From NCBI GenBank assembly GCA_013399115.1, contig VXAA01001497.1:1151624-1215623 (forward strand): 64,000 nucleotides of DNA, written 5' to 3'. How positions within the stretch are numbered: the stretch's first letter is position 1; the number at the start of each line of letters is the position of its first letter. The DNA comes from Anseranas semipalmata (taxonomy: Eukaryota > Chordata > Aves > Anseriformes > Anseranatidae). The translations under genes and the position numbers were made by a program. The notes under the pieces were generated by a model. That model saw only the letters and a program-made list of their open reading frames with translations, was not told the origin of the DNA and made no database searches. Positions 12,701-26,675 of the stretch are shown piece after piece.

Positions 12701-15700
12701 CATTTTCATTTTGTCTAAGTTTTAATAGTTAATTTCAGTGTCTTAAGAATATAAATAGTAGAGCATTTTAACTGGTTTTCTTACAGAAAAATTAAGTATT
12801 GACCTGTTTTGTATTTGCTAATCACGCAGTTGTAAACTGTTCTGCAGTTTTAAACTAAAATTATTCAAAGACCTGCTCTCTGTGGTTCTACACTCCTCAC
12901 TCTCCAATACTGCTATCAAGTAATTTTGTCAAACACTCTAATATGAGAAAGACTAAACTGCTCTTTGAGGATTGTTCAAGAACTTTTGTCAGCATATACT
13001 GCTTGAGAAATGTCTCATCCTCCATTGATCATTAAAAATAGTCCCAAGATGGACTATCACAGACTTTTTTTTTTTTTTCTTTAAAAAGAAGTTACATCTA
13101 AGTTGGATATTCCTGGGAGAAAGGGAGCCTGATTTTGTAATTGTTTGTATTTTGCAGTGCTCATTGTGAGATTAATATCGTGGTCCTGGAGTGGTAGTAC
13201 CGACTATCAAAGATCTTTTAAAATTGTTGTGAGAGAGAGTGGGTGTATGATGACATATTTGTAAATGTCACTAAGCTTTATTAATCTGTTGGTATAGTTT
13301 GCCAGGAAACCTACCCCCATAACAAAAGAAAATTAATGCTTGTAACCATTTAAACCATACCTTTTAAATATGAAAATTAAATCTTTTTCTTTTCCCGAAA
13401 AATATTTCCTAGGCACTTATTCTTCTTACAACTGAAGACTGACATTGTGGAGGGAAGGTAATAAGAATCTTCAACTTCTCCATAATTCTCTTTAAAATCA
13501 GGAACGATCACACAAGTCTTTTTCTGAGGGTATCTATTGTTGCTATAAAAAGATACCTCATGAAATACTGCTTTAAAAAAAAAAAAAGTTGCTTGGAAAC
13601 ACCAAGCTCACTTATTAAGAACAGTTTAGGAGTCTGTTGTGAATGAGCTGTAGGAGATGCTGTTTCTGCACATACAATATCACCTTGAGACATTGTCTTT
13701 CTGCGAAGCGTGGTGTGCCTGACATAGTATTTTACAGATGAGGGCCTGCTGTCCACTGCAGTAATAGGAAGGGAGTAACAAAAGGCAGTTCATGCTACTG
13801 GGGTACCTTCCCTATCTAGTGAGCATATACCCAGTGGTTCCTTTGCCTGTAATTCCTGTATGTTTGTACATTTAAAAAAAAAAAAAAAAAAAGAGAGAGA
13901 GAGAAGAAGGAAAGAGGAGGTCCAGGTATTTGCTGCCAAATATAAATTACTTTATTACTTTTAGGATTTCATAGTCAGTGTTGGTTATGGAGTCACTTTT
14001 GGACATTAAATCAGAGCTGTCTTTGTACTGGTATTTGGCTAATTTTAGTGTTTGTGTCTAGTTTTAAATATACCAGACTGCAGCTATTAAAATAATGTCC
14101 AGAGCCCCGTAAAAATCCCTTCTTCTATTTCCAGAATAAGCATCCAGCAAGAATATGTCCTTTTAGGACTAGGTACATCCATTCGCTTAAGAAGCTGTTA
14201 TACAACTAGCCTGTGATGTTCAGTCTTACTGTGCTTTGACAATCAATCTTTGTAAGAAAAAAATCAGACACTCTTTGAAGATAAACAAGTCTTCACGTAC
14301 TGAACTAATTGCAAAAACATTAACATTTTCATTTATACTGTCTGTCTAAATAAAAATATTTTCCCTCTTTCCAGGTTGTCATGCCCTCTTAATTCTGCTG
14401 TTGTCCTGGCATCATATGCAGTACAATGTAAGTAATAATCTTTCTTTTGTTCATAAATGTGTTTGACCAACCACATTCTCTGCTGTTCTGCAGTGAAACA
14501 TAAGGGAAGATTTCTTTCCTTATCTATTGGTGTGGAATGTTCAAAATGCTACAGGTGATGCTTTGTAGCATGGGAAAGTTATTAATGACAGCCTTCAGGC
14601 ATTCTCCGTAGAAAAAGCATACTTGTTGTGTCTGTCAAAAAAAAAAAAAAAAGATACAACAGAAACGGTGTTCTTATTTATGTGTGCTTGTAGAACATGT
14701 ACTGCTGACAAAAAAGGCACTTTTTTTCATTGCTGTTGGAAACAAAATAATAAAGCTTAGTGTGTGTTACAGTAACTACAGGAAAGCATTGCAGGGAAAT
14801 AAGAGATCATCTAGAGAACAGTTAGGGGGAAGGTAAATTGATTATTATGATTAAGAAACTCAATGTTCTTACATAATGTTTTCTGAGGAAGTACTGATTT
14901 GTCAGATATGTAAAAACTGGCAGTTCGCAATACATTAAGGTGACCCTGCTTACAATAATTTACATCCTTCTCATCTGCCTGCTACTAGCAGAAAGAAGTT
15001 CTACGGGTGATATTAGAAAAATATCTTCTGTAGGAAAAACAATATGGAGCCTGCGCCTTACAGGCATCCTAAATGGATGATTAAAAACAGTTGGAGAGAC
15101 CTTTCTCAGTAAACAAACAAACAAAAGTTATCAAAATACAGTTTGAGGGACCAGTGGAGTTTGCATTGAAAAAAAAAAAAAAAGATTGGTAGGGCAAGCA
15201 TAGTAGAATAGTTGTATAATTATTTTGATGTTAGCAGTGTCCACAGAAACGGTTATAGGAAGGCATGAAACTAAAAAACTAAAATTCAGTTTTCAAAGGA
15301 GAAAGTGTAGAGAGTGGCAAGCTGTTGGGATCTGTGAAAATACCAAGTGGCTGTGAAAAATTCACTTTTATGTTTATTGTATTTTTCACCCTTTTATTAA
15401 ATGGACCTTTAACCACATCCAAGGTTAATAAGAACAGTCGAAACCAGAACATGCTTTCCACAGTAGGCTAGCGTCCCAGTTTTGTTGCAGAAGAAAACGC
15501 ATCTCCTGTATCTTTGGAACTCAGTAGGGCACTGAAACACTCGAAGATGCGAAGTGCAGCATTGGCAACACGATTGTGCTAAAGCAATAAAATGAAAAGG
15601 TACACTGAAGAATGCAAATACTTTATCACAAGTTCAGGATTAACAAGATTTTCAAAATGAGTTATGTCACGGGTAGTGTACCCCAAATGCCAAAGTAATT

Positions 15701-18700
15701 CCTGTTTCCCTTCAGTTTTGTGAGCTCCCTTTTCAATGCTTTGGATACCTACTAATGCAGTTAGTTTTAGTAAAGCAGAATGATAGAAGGTCAGTAAAGG
15801 TTGTGGAAGAGTGTTGGTGTGTTTTAATCTCTAATCATACTTTTTAAGGAGAGTTTGAGTTCTTGGATATGAGGTATCTACTTATTAAAAAGCAATTGTC
15901 TGAAGTTGCCACGGATTGGTTTTTACCTGAGCTGTTTCCTGTTAATGCCACCTCTTGGCGTTTTTCAGGCTGCTGTTTCCTTCTGTAACTTCCATTGTAC
16001 ACAGAGGAAGACCTCACAGCTCTCTGATAACTTTACGCTTATTTATTTAAAAGGTGGAGCAGTTGTCACTAGGGGGAGGGCTGAGGCAGATGCCTTTCAC
16101 TGTGCATGAAGCCTGATGTTTGATATTTCTGCTTTGTTTTTTCACTATAATCTTTACATATGGCAGGCGCATGGTTGACCTTCACAGGCTTCTTTAGAGT
16201 TTTGCAAGCAGATACTTGGTGGCGATGGCTGCTGTGCCGTTAGGATGCTGATTCTCTCCATTGCTCGTTGCACAGATGTTTGGGTCTAGTACTGCAGTTC
16301 TAAACTAAAGTTCTGACATGGTACTTTTCGCCTTGATGACACGCCCTCTGTTGTCTGATGGTGCTAATTTACGGGGGAGTACAAATGTGAGCGAATAGTG
16401 TGTCTAATTAAATAGCATGTGACTAAACTTGATTACAAATATAGTACAGGCACTTGAAAGTATAAGTTAGTTTAATATCGGTAAATGAGTCTTTGACAGA
16501 AACGATTAGTGAATTTTGAAGTCCTTTTTTAAGGAGGGCTTACTAAGGTGCATTTCGAATAATTTCAAAATTGCTGAGACTGAAGCATGCTCCTGTGTTA
16601 AAATAACATAATCTAATGATGGATTGTACCCCTTGTTTTCTACCACTGTAAAGTGGGAATGCTGTACAGTCTATAAAATTAAATAATGGATGTGTATGGT
16701 GTGTCTCTCTTATTTAAAATGTCATATAGCTGATTTAGCTCCAGTTGTTTTCTGTCACTGCCTGTAATATGTTCCCATTTCCAGGACACTATTTAAATCT
16801 GCCTAACTATAGGTATGTAAGAAGTCCCATGGGTTTGGTGGGAGTATGCTCCCATGTGTGTTAGTCCTTTGCTGGTTTGACACTTGAATCAAAAACACAG
16901 CTGCAAAGCCAACACAAAATGCTGTGAATACTTCTAGGCTTTTTTTTTGCTTGAATACGAGTTGTTCAGTGATTCATTACGACTGTCTTTTTTTTTTTTT
17001 TTTTTTTCTTCTAAGCAGTATTTTTTTTATCTCCTGTGATACCATTCCCTTCTCAGCCATGCTTGGAGAAGCAGGAGGTCTGTAGCACACCGCTGTCTTT
17101 CTTCCCGAATTTACTCAGGAAAGGGTAGATGGGTTGGTTGGTTGGGATTTAAGTGGACTTCAACCTCTTTGAAGAAGAAGAAGGGTGGCGAGGCTGAGGA
17201 TTTTAAGTAAATTGAGTTAGCATGTAGGTTCCTCAGGAGCTAGAGGTAAGAGTTTCTTCCAGTTTGGAGAACTCCGGCAGGAGCTGGCCAAAGGCTGAGA
17301 TCCTGTCTGCCTCAGAGGAGGAGACGGGTTGGAAGATTTAGGGGAACATCAGTTCATGAAATCAACAGCATCTCTACAGTGAAAGTTGCAGCACATAGTT
17401 TCCCCATTCGCTTTCTTCTTGCCTGATTCTTCTAACTTAGCTTCATTTTGCCCTTTTCTTTCTTATAGAAAATACATCAAAACCTTAGGCTTCCTAATTT
17501 GCACATTTGCTATCTTTGCAGCTAGCATTTGGTGGTGGTGGTGTTTTATTTGTTGTTGTTGTTGTTTTTGTATCTTGTGCATGATGCTTGCCCATTCTTT
17601 TTTGAAGGGAAATAGTGTTCTGAAGGGCATTATGTAAGCTGACAGATTTGCTCAAAGGTCAGTCAAGGTTCCTGCTACTCTCCGGGGCACTTGTAGCCCT
17701 TACACTTTCGAACCAAAATCAGATCTGATAAATATAGAGAACTCTGACTTGAATTTCCAATGTTTGAAATTATTTACTAGATGCAGAGGGTACTCTGTGT
17801 ATGTGGCCTGTCTGTTCTTCTGAAGCCTGCAGTAATGCTGTTTAGTCATAGGTGACTTTTATCATGTCCTATAGTGCTTGTCATCAACAGTACCAGAGCG
17901 TTATCTGCGGTGGTGATGGAACCCCTGATACTAGAATGCTGCTCGGAGAGATGAATTTGAAATACCTGCGTGTTTTCTTTCACATGGTTCACTGTGGTCT
18001 AGATTGCTGGGTTTGGGCTTGCTGGCAGCTGTTTGTACAACAGCTCTGCTCTGGTTGTCCTGACAGCTTACATACAGCAGCTTTCCTGCTGTTATGGACT
18101 GTTCTTAATTATATTTTACAGTTGTGATAAGCAATAGAGGGGACACTTCAGGAGATTATTACTTCAAGTGTTGTTTGTCTGGTGTTCTTCCACTAGGCTG
18201 CAAATAATTGTTCGAATCTGTAACACTTTAAAACATTGAAATATAATGCGGTGATCTCTGGAGTGGAGAATCCCAGCCTGGGTATTGGCTAATACGGTAG
18301 CTGAAGGAGCTGAGTTGTTGGAGTGCCTTGTAGACTCGGTACTATTTTTTCCGTATGTTTAAGGTGGATGAACCTATTAATAAGTACGTCTGTGTAACGT
18401 AACTAAAAAGGGAATAGAACAGTTACCCAAGGATCAAGGTCCATGTGGTACATTATTATACTCATGATAATGAGTTGTGGTGAATTCTGAGGCACAACAT
18501 GTGACAGATCAGTGTAGTTCTAAGATGCATTAGTTCCACAAAGCCTCTTAGTGTTTTGGGAGTACTGATAAGTGTTCCCTTTCATAAGTATTTTATCCTA
18601 TTCCTTGCCCCCACCCCCACAGTTTTTCAAGACAAATACTCCTTGTACTTCAGATATGCTTTGGTTTTCTCAATGCTTTTTCTGATTCTGGCTGTATGGT

Positions 18701-21700
18701 TTCTGAAGTACATCTTGTATTTAAGATTTAGAAATAGCAACTCGGTAGAACTCATTTTTTTCTTACTACTTGTGTTTTTTAACTTTGAGTTTTGAGCAGC
18801 TGATTTTCATTTTTTTTAATAAAATGCATTGTGATGTTTGACTCATTTTTCTTTCTGGAGTGTTAATGGATAACTTTGAGACCACCACTGTGTATGTATA
18901 GTTGGTATTTATTTCTACAAGTGTTCTGTTACCTTTATTAATACCTAATTTCTCTTTTGCATCTCACCACAAAGTAACCAGCTTCCATAAGTGTATTCAG
19001 CAACTATTTACAGTCGTCATCATCAAAACAAGTTGGTTTTATCCATGTGTTAGCTAGTTCTACTTGCCCAGTGGGGAATTCATGCTTGCTTACTTAGTGG
19101 TTCTCTGAGTTAAGAGTTCATATTCTTGTCCTAATTTGTATACAGATTGGATTTGTTGAAACACCTTTGCTTCTCTTAACATCCACTTAAGATTTTTTTT
19201 GGTCTTTTCTGTCGTCTTTTTCTGATGACTGTTTTCAACACAGTATCTTTAATCTCTACATCTACATGGATTTTTACTTATTTCAATGATCCTTTGTAAG
19301 GTCTTTTTAATAAGTGTCTACATTCTTATGTTGGTTCTTCAAAACTGAACTCTAGTGTAGTGGATTTTTTTCTGGATTCCAGAACTAGGAAACCGCTTGA
19401 ACTGTACAGATAAGGATGCATCTTCTCTTTCTGTACCTCAGTGTTCACATGAAGATAAATTTATCACCAGCCTTCAATATTACGTTTCACTCTGATTTCA
19501 GCACATCAGTCATTATTGCGATCCTCATATGGAGGCCAGTCATGTGGCCCTAACTATATTTTAATCCTAGATTGCAATTTTATTACCTGAGGATTTTTGC
19601 TCCTTGGTAAAAAGTTAACTAATTTAAGCTTTTTGACTTAAACTACCTTTAATGCCACTCCTTCAACATCATGAGCAACTGCTATACCTATATAACTTGT
19701 ATGCTAAACTTGTCCCGTTATTTGGTTATTTTCCATTCCACTGGGAACCTGATATGCTTATGTAATTATCCTCTTTTAAAACCAGGCAATTCAGTTCACT
19801 TTGTGCTTTATTCATGTAACCTAAAATATTCAACCCTGCAAAAAGTTACAAACTCAGTGTGAAACTACTTAATCTTTTTCAGATATACTTCTCAGGTCTT
19901 TAGAACCTATTTTCAGGAACTAGCTTCTTTTGGACATTCTTTCGGACCAAACTGTTTGCATCATCTATGACTGATTCCACATCATGCTTAGTAAATGAAG
20001 CATTCATATATCAGCCTTCTGGCATCCATAGTTATTTGGAATGCCTGTATGCATAAACAGGTTCTGGTGCTATTACTTTGTCCACAAACATTTTTATTAT
20101 TGTTTGTAAGGAAACTTTCTAGAATTGGAAGCCAACTTGTCTTCGACACCTGTAAGGATATCGGATAAACAGTGACCATTTTCTATTCCCTTTATGTTAT
20201 ACAAAGCTAACGACTTATCTTTTCTATTATTATGCTTTGTGGGGCTGCCTGACATCTTTGTGGAAATAAAGAACAGGGCCAGATCCAGCTGGCAGTATTT
20301 TGGTGCTGCTAGCATTCAACAACAAATTAACTTCTAAAACTGGAAACAAGCAAATAGTTATCTTGGTCACATAGCAGGAGGCTTGCATGTCAAAAATAAC
20401 TTCATAGAAGTAGAACCACAGAAAGATTCATCTTGGAAGAGGCTTCTTCAAAGTCAGATCAGGTTGCTCAGGGCCTTTCCAGTTCAATTTTGAATTGCCA
20501 GTGCTCAAATTTATCTGTTGCCTGTCATTTTTTCTGGTCTTCTCATCTTCTTTATCTGAATCTTACCAAAATGTGTGTTCTCCTACTCACACACACACAC
20601 ACATGCACGCGTGCTCTTGAACTAGTCATTTTCTTTGATGTCCTCCTGCACAAAAGTCTTTCTGCTGTCAGGAGAAAGAGACAAAAACATACACCCTCCC
20701 ACATTGTTCTAACTGAGCAAATTCTTTGTAAGAAGTCTGAAGAAAACATGACTTGTTTAGGCTACAATAGTATACACGGTTCATATCCTGTGTCAACATG
20801 TATGAGCTCAAGATTTTTATTGTTTATCAAGCATTCATAAATTCATTCTGTATTGAGAGCTTACATAACTGCTGTTTCGGCAGATCAGTGTGGGACTTCA
20901 CCCAAGGAAAATTATTACATGGATACTTGGCTACTTCACCATCCTTTTACTCAGAACTACAGAAGAAATGCCTCTTTTAATTGAATATCACCTTCTAAAT
21001 GAAAGGTTCCATCATGTTATCTTCTTTAAATCCTTTCATATTAAATATAAAACTCTAAAATACAAGAAACTGGTATTAAAATAACTGATTTTTTTAATTC
21101 CTTCTTGGTTCAATTTTCTTTAATTTTACCCAGTTATGATGAATTAAAGAGCTATAGATGATTAGAATGGGGAAGTGTTTGGAGGAAAAATAAAAAAAGA
21201 GAAGGTAACTTTATCCTCACTGAGTCAGTTGAATCTGCTGCTGCTAGCCTGTGTCATCAGAGCAGAAGCTATGTCAGGAGAAACAGACTGGAAGGATCTT
21301 TACTAATCCTCCGCCTCCCCCCCAGTCTTTTCTGAGGAAATCCATTAAAGAGTTAGAAACCTTATGGATTTTTTCTTCTTACTGAAGTCTTGATATGCCC
21401 TAATATTTTTTTCCTGTTTGGATAACTAAAATCCTGCACAAGATGTCTACTCTTCTAATCCTCTTCCAAGATGTCTACTAATCAGCATTTATAGTTTCTC
21501 TTCAACTGTGACAGTTGGCTGGGGAGTTGGAGAAGCAAGTAGTACTCTGAACTGCTCCCCTTGTTGACATGACCTCAGATAGCTAGGAGGAAGAGGAAAA
21601 AAGACCAGAGCCACCTCCGTATTTGGAAGATGAGCAGGAAGACCCTACATCATAACCAATGAAGGAACAGCAGTTGTCCTCTTTAGAGAAGGTAAAATTA

Positions 21701-24700
21701 CAGTAAAAATATTTTTACCTAATACAAATAAATTAAGTGGACAATTGCATTGTCTTATTCCTGGCAATCTGATCTCTTCCCATTGACAAGGATGCCATTC
21801 AAACTGGCTGCAACAAAGCTCTGTCACCAGAACAACATTAAAAATGTATGTTATGTCTCATAGAAAAGATGAGTTGTATTAATGGCTAATAAAGATAAAA
21901 AGTCTTCAACTACTGTCATCCAAAATTGTGTGTTTTGTTTTTCCACTGTTACTAACATGTCTACTTTGTATGAAGTTTTCTGTTGTTCCATAGTCATAGC
22001 CTTGTTCTTGCTAGAAACTTGGACTTCTGTTAATATGTAGGTATTCCTGAAAATTACTTCAGTTTCTTGTTATACTTCTGGATCTTCTGGCTTGTTTATT
22101 TGTTTCATTTTGCTTTCTTCTTCAGAGATGCATTATTTGACAGCAGTGTTCAAATGTGTGTTTTAGTTCTAATAGTAACCATTTACTCTTTTGCCATCCG
22201 TTTTGCTAACTAATTTAAAATTCTGCCTGTCTCTTTAAAAAAAAAAAAAAGTCAAAGCATTGCAGGAACATCTGTATTCAAAAATAAATTACTTAATGTT
22301 TATGATTCCAATTTTTATTTAAATACTTCACTTTATGCTAACAATTAAGTGGGCAACTTTACTAGGTTCAAACTGCATTTGCTTAGAAACTGTTTTGTAT
22401 CATGGTGGTTCACTTTCCCAGGCTCTCCAAGTCATGCTTTTCGGATAAGCAATTGGCAAATATTAGCTATACTCTGCATTACAGATACTCCGTAGTTATT
22501 GTACCTGTAAGTTATTTCTGAAGTGCACAACTTTTTGTTTTCCCTAGCCTGAATCATTTAAATCACTCTTCTGTACTTTGTGTTTTCTGGAAAAATAGTA
22601 GTAATAGCATTGTTCCTAAAGGTTTGTTCTTTAACTTTGATTTAGTTGCAGCTTTCCATGCTGAAGTATTTGCAGTCTATACAAGTACTTACTTTTGTGC
22701 TAATTTACACATCATACAAATAACTTCTGCAAAACCTTACTGCTTTATAACAAAAACTTCATGCTCCTAAGCAAAAAAAAAAAAAGCAGAACAGTACAAG
22801 TTTTAGTGATTTGCTTAAATATTCCATCATTTTGGGATTTAATCTCTTAAGTATTTCATGAAAGTAGTACAGTTTCCATGAAGTACAGATTTTAATTTAC
22901 TTGCTTAATTGAAACTAGGCATATCTGTGGCAGATAGGCAAGTACTTTATTTGAATCAACCACCTTCCTGCCCCAAACCTTGCGTCTTTATAACAAGTAA
23001 AAGGTTTATGAATGTTTGTGTATATCTTCTAGGATATAAATTAATGCTGACCTAATGTTTAAAGAAAACTTGCATGGACTGAAGCTATAGATTTATGGTC
23101 TTTTATACTTTCATTTGTTTTCAGATATTCCACCAATTGTGGATAAGAACTAGGTATTATCTAGTAACTATTTAAAAATATACACTAGTTAGTATCATTA
23201 TTGAAGGGATAAAGTTTTTAAGGAACATTGTTTTTTTTTAGTTTATTTGGCTGTAAATGTGTTTACTTTTGGTAGTAGCTTGGTAATGTTATGTGTAAAT
23301 CAGGAGTTATTTCTCATGCTGTGTTGAATAACTTGTGTTCAGTTGTGGCAAGATTAACAATTGAATTGTTAAGGCAGAACCACATTAGTTAATTTGAACA
23401 GTTTTTACTTTACGGTGTAAAGAGTAGATGCTTTTTAAGTGACAGATTTTGATGAAGAATTCTAATCTGTTATAGTCAAGTAAAAATATATCAGTTTGCT
23501 ATCATTTGTCTTACTGAAGCAATTTGCTTCCCTCTAGTGTTACAGTATTAGTTGACTGTGCCAGCATGACACATATTGCCTGTGTAGTGTTTTTACAGGT
23601 TGTGATGCAAAACTGTGGTTATATGAGTAACTAAGTACTGAGTTTTTTAGTGCCTGAGATTATAGTTACAGTACACATATTTTGGAAAAAAAATTTCCAA
23701 TGATGTCATACAGTTCACTGTGTTCAACACTGCTTGTCTGTTGGGAAATAATTTGTAATTCTTGCTTTCCACATATGCATGTGTATTTTGTCATATTTTA
23801 ATAGGGAGATGGGATTTCTTCTAAATGATAATTAACTATGAAAAATTTGTATGTGTGTTTCTTGTTTCCTAACAGCACAACTTGGAGACTATAATGCTTC
23901 AGTACATCATTCAGGATATCTGTCCAATTACAACTTTATACCAGAGCAGAACAAAGATTTTCTTTCCAAAGTAGAATCACTACATGAGCAACACAGGTAA
24001 CATTAACTTTTAATTCTCTCTTGCCCCATGAGTTCTTAAAGAAAAAAAAAAAAGGGGGTGGTGGTGCAGAAAGGAAGATTCAAGTTGTTAGTGGTTTTAT
24101 TTCATATAACTTCTATTAAATGAAGTACTTGTTTTTAGCATATAGGTGCAAAATTAATCTTTTTCAGTGTGATGCCAGTGTGTTAAAACTTTTTAATAAA
24201 TTTCTAGTTAAAATTAGTAGATCAGTTAGCATTATACATTATTAATGGCAACCATCTAGAACACTGTACTAGATGTTTGAGGGTTTTTTGGATCAAGGGC
24301 CTTTGCTGACCATTTCTGAAATCCTACAGGTTTTTTGTCCACCTGTGGGAGGGGATGAGGTGGGGGGGACCAATACTCAGTAACTTAGTGCTTTTTCTCC
24401 ACTCTCCTGAGTGTAATATAAAGGCTGCAATTGATTGTTCCAGTTGAAGTCTACTGCTAATTACTCATGCTAACCCTGCTGATTTGCCTGTTGTAAGACT
24501 GCAAATTTAGAATTAGGGGCATTGATCAGATACTCGCATGGTGCATGCAAATATGTTAACCTAAGAAATTGCTGTGAACATTTGAACAAGTTAAATCTGA
24601 ATCTCTAAAGACTCTGTCCTTATCTTTATTGCATCAGAATTAGTTTCCCACTCTCCTAGTTTCTTTGATTTCTTGATTTCTGCTCTGGAAAATCTCCATT

Positions 24701-26638
24701 TTCCTCAACCCCTAATATTCCTTAATTTTTTCTTTTGCCATCATTCAGTACTCTCACCCCTCCCTCTTGTTTCTGTACCACTGGTGGATGTAGGAACACA
24801 ATACCTAAGGCTTCTACTCCTTCCCAGTTAATTTTCAGTTTCCAGAAGGTTCAGAAGTCTTTAGAGAGGAACTTGTAGCCAGGCATGAATAAATCCGATT
24901 GTCTTTAGGAAGAAGTTGTCTTGGAGACCACTGAGGGAAGATTCTGAGGAGTCTTGGAGTGGGTACGTTGAAGTCATGGCTTTAGTGCTATCAAGGCCAA
25001 ATATATGACTGGTTATATCCTGCAGAGAACAGACTAGAAGTTACCATCAGTCTGCACGAAGGTGTGGTTGAGTCTGTTGGAAAGTATTTTCTCTTCTGGG
25101 ACCTTTCAGTGAAGCTGATGCTTCTGTTGAGTGTTTTTGGTAGATTGAAACCATGATGATTGAGAAGTTTAAGTGCTTTATTTTGAGCACTCTATTCACA
25201 TAGGTTGTGGAATTAAAGTTACCAATAACAATACTTGAATAGACTGCACTAGCAAAAATGTTTCTGTATTCATTTACAACCTTTTTAAAACTTAGTTTTT
25301 CAGGCCTATTTATTTCTGAGTGCAGGGAGAGGCTGACAAGTTATTGTGTATTTTGGCAGTGTTTGTTGCACCCTCCTTTGGCACGTATAGTGAATACTGC
25401 TATCTGAGACATGGTTTTGATGAGATCAGTGTCAGTAACATATCTGACTAGAATGATTATGGCGTTCACTGGGCCTTCTAAGACGGAAATATGAAAGGGT
25501 GAATTTCTCATCTTACAGTTTGAGGAGAACAGTGTTTTGAAATGAGATTCCTACTGATCTGAAGTGAGTTTGTAGTATTTGCCATAGGCCATGTGTAATA
25601 TCTGAAAATTATTATCCCTTTTAAATTGTCATTCTCAGATTACAGGATTGGAAAGCCAGCTCTATGAGCATCTGTTCTTCTTCATTCTTTCATATCCATC
25701 CTTTAGGAAACATTTGTGGAGAAAAATTAAAAGGTCATAATTGCTGAAATGCAATACAGATTTGAGAAGCCATATTGCTTCATCTTTGTTCTAGTTTTGA
25801 TGCCATGTTTTTAAACTGAATTTTGTATTTTGCCAAATTTGAGAAGGTAGTTCTATGAGCATGTTCATTTGAGACACCGTTCAGTGTACAGTGACTGTTG
25901 GGAAAGCAACTGTTACCTTATCAAGCTGGTAAAGCTTCAGAAATGTTCCTTCTGTGTTCATCCCTAAGTCTGTAGAGTGATTTTTTTCTGTATGTGGTTT
26001 GTTTTAAGAGGGCTTTCTTACCGTTTTTGTTGTTGTTGTTCTTTACTCAAGCAGCCTGAGGTCGTAAGATGTGGCTATTATCCAAATTGGTAATGCTATC
26101 CTAGTGCTTGCTAGATTTAGCCATCAGTTTGAAGAAAAGGTTGCATTTGAAACTTCATACTATGCTTACATTCTACATGATGTTTGTTAGCCTTTCAGTA
26201 CCAACAGCTATAAAAATTGGAAGGAGGCACCAAGATCGGTTTCCTTTTGCCTGTTTATTTCACTGAGTAACTACCACCCACGTAGGGACCTGTGGGTTTT
26301 GCTTTCTCTCTAATAGAGTAGGCGGTGAAATGAAAAAAATATCTAAGTCTGTGCTGAGGCACTTCTTACTGGCCTTTCAAGACACAAGACCTGATTGATC
26401 TAATGTAGATGATGTATGCAGATTGAGAGTTAAAACTTGCAAGCATGTCTTGTTGGTATGCATTAGGCTTTCCCCATCTTTCTGAAAAGCTCTTGATCAA
26501 AATTTAAAAAATGAAAATGATACACTGATTCAAACAGCAGGTGCTCTGTATCCAGCATGCTGTTCCATAATCGAATAGTCATTGTGTTGTTTTTTCTCTC
26601 TCAACCGTTTTAACATAAGTTGACCTTGTGTCTTTTGC

Positions 26639-26675
<37 letters not shown>

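Larger units (their letters stand above)
19140..22700 (-). pseudogene. Possible decayed protein-coding retrocopy, minus strand (tentative)
   Basis: The minus strand is A-rich and shows several short stretches that read like eroded protein, in shifting frames. Examples: [20 protein letters not shown] (within 20097-20315), [20 protein letters not shown] (about 19920-19985), [13 protein letters not shown] followed by [17 protein letters not shown] (about 21975-22125), and [13 protein letters not shown] (about 19170-19225). Stops and frameshifts break all of them. No intron-like gaps or poly-A tail were defined. A-rich DNA can mimic lysine-rich coding by chance, and I could not identify a parent gene. 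A CR1 scrap interrupts the tract. Confidence 0.25.
14428..23875 (+). other. PTPN3: Intron 6 (9448 bp)
   Basis: Phase 1, GTAAGT to TTTCCTAACAG. It holds a minus-strand CR1 piece (20401-20505), a CA microsatellite (20588-20603), several poly-A/poly-T runs, and a stretch at about 19.1-22.7 kb whose minus strand has coding-like but frame-broken segments. No exon of PTPN3 was found within it. Confidence 0.9.
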
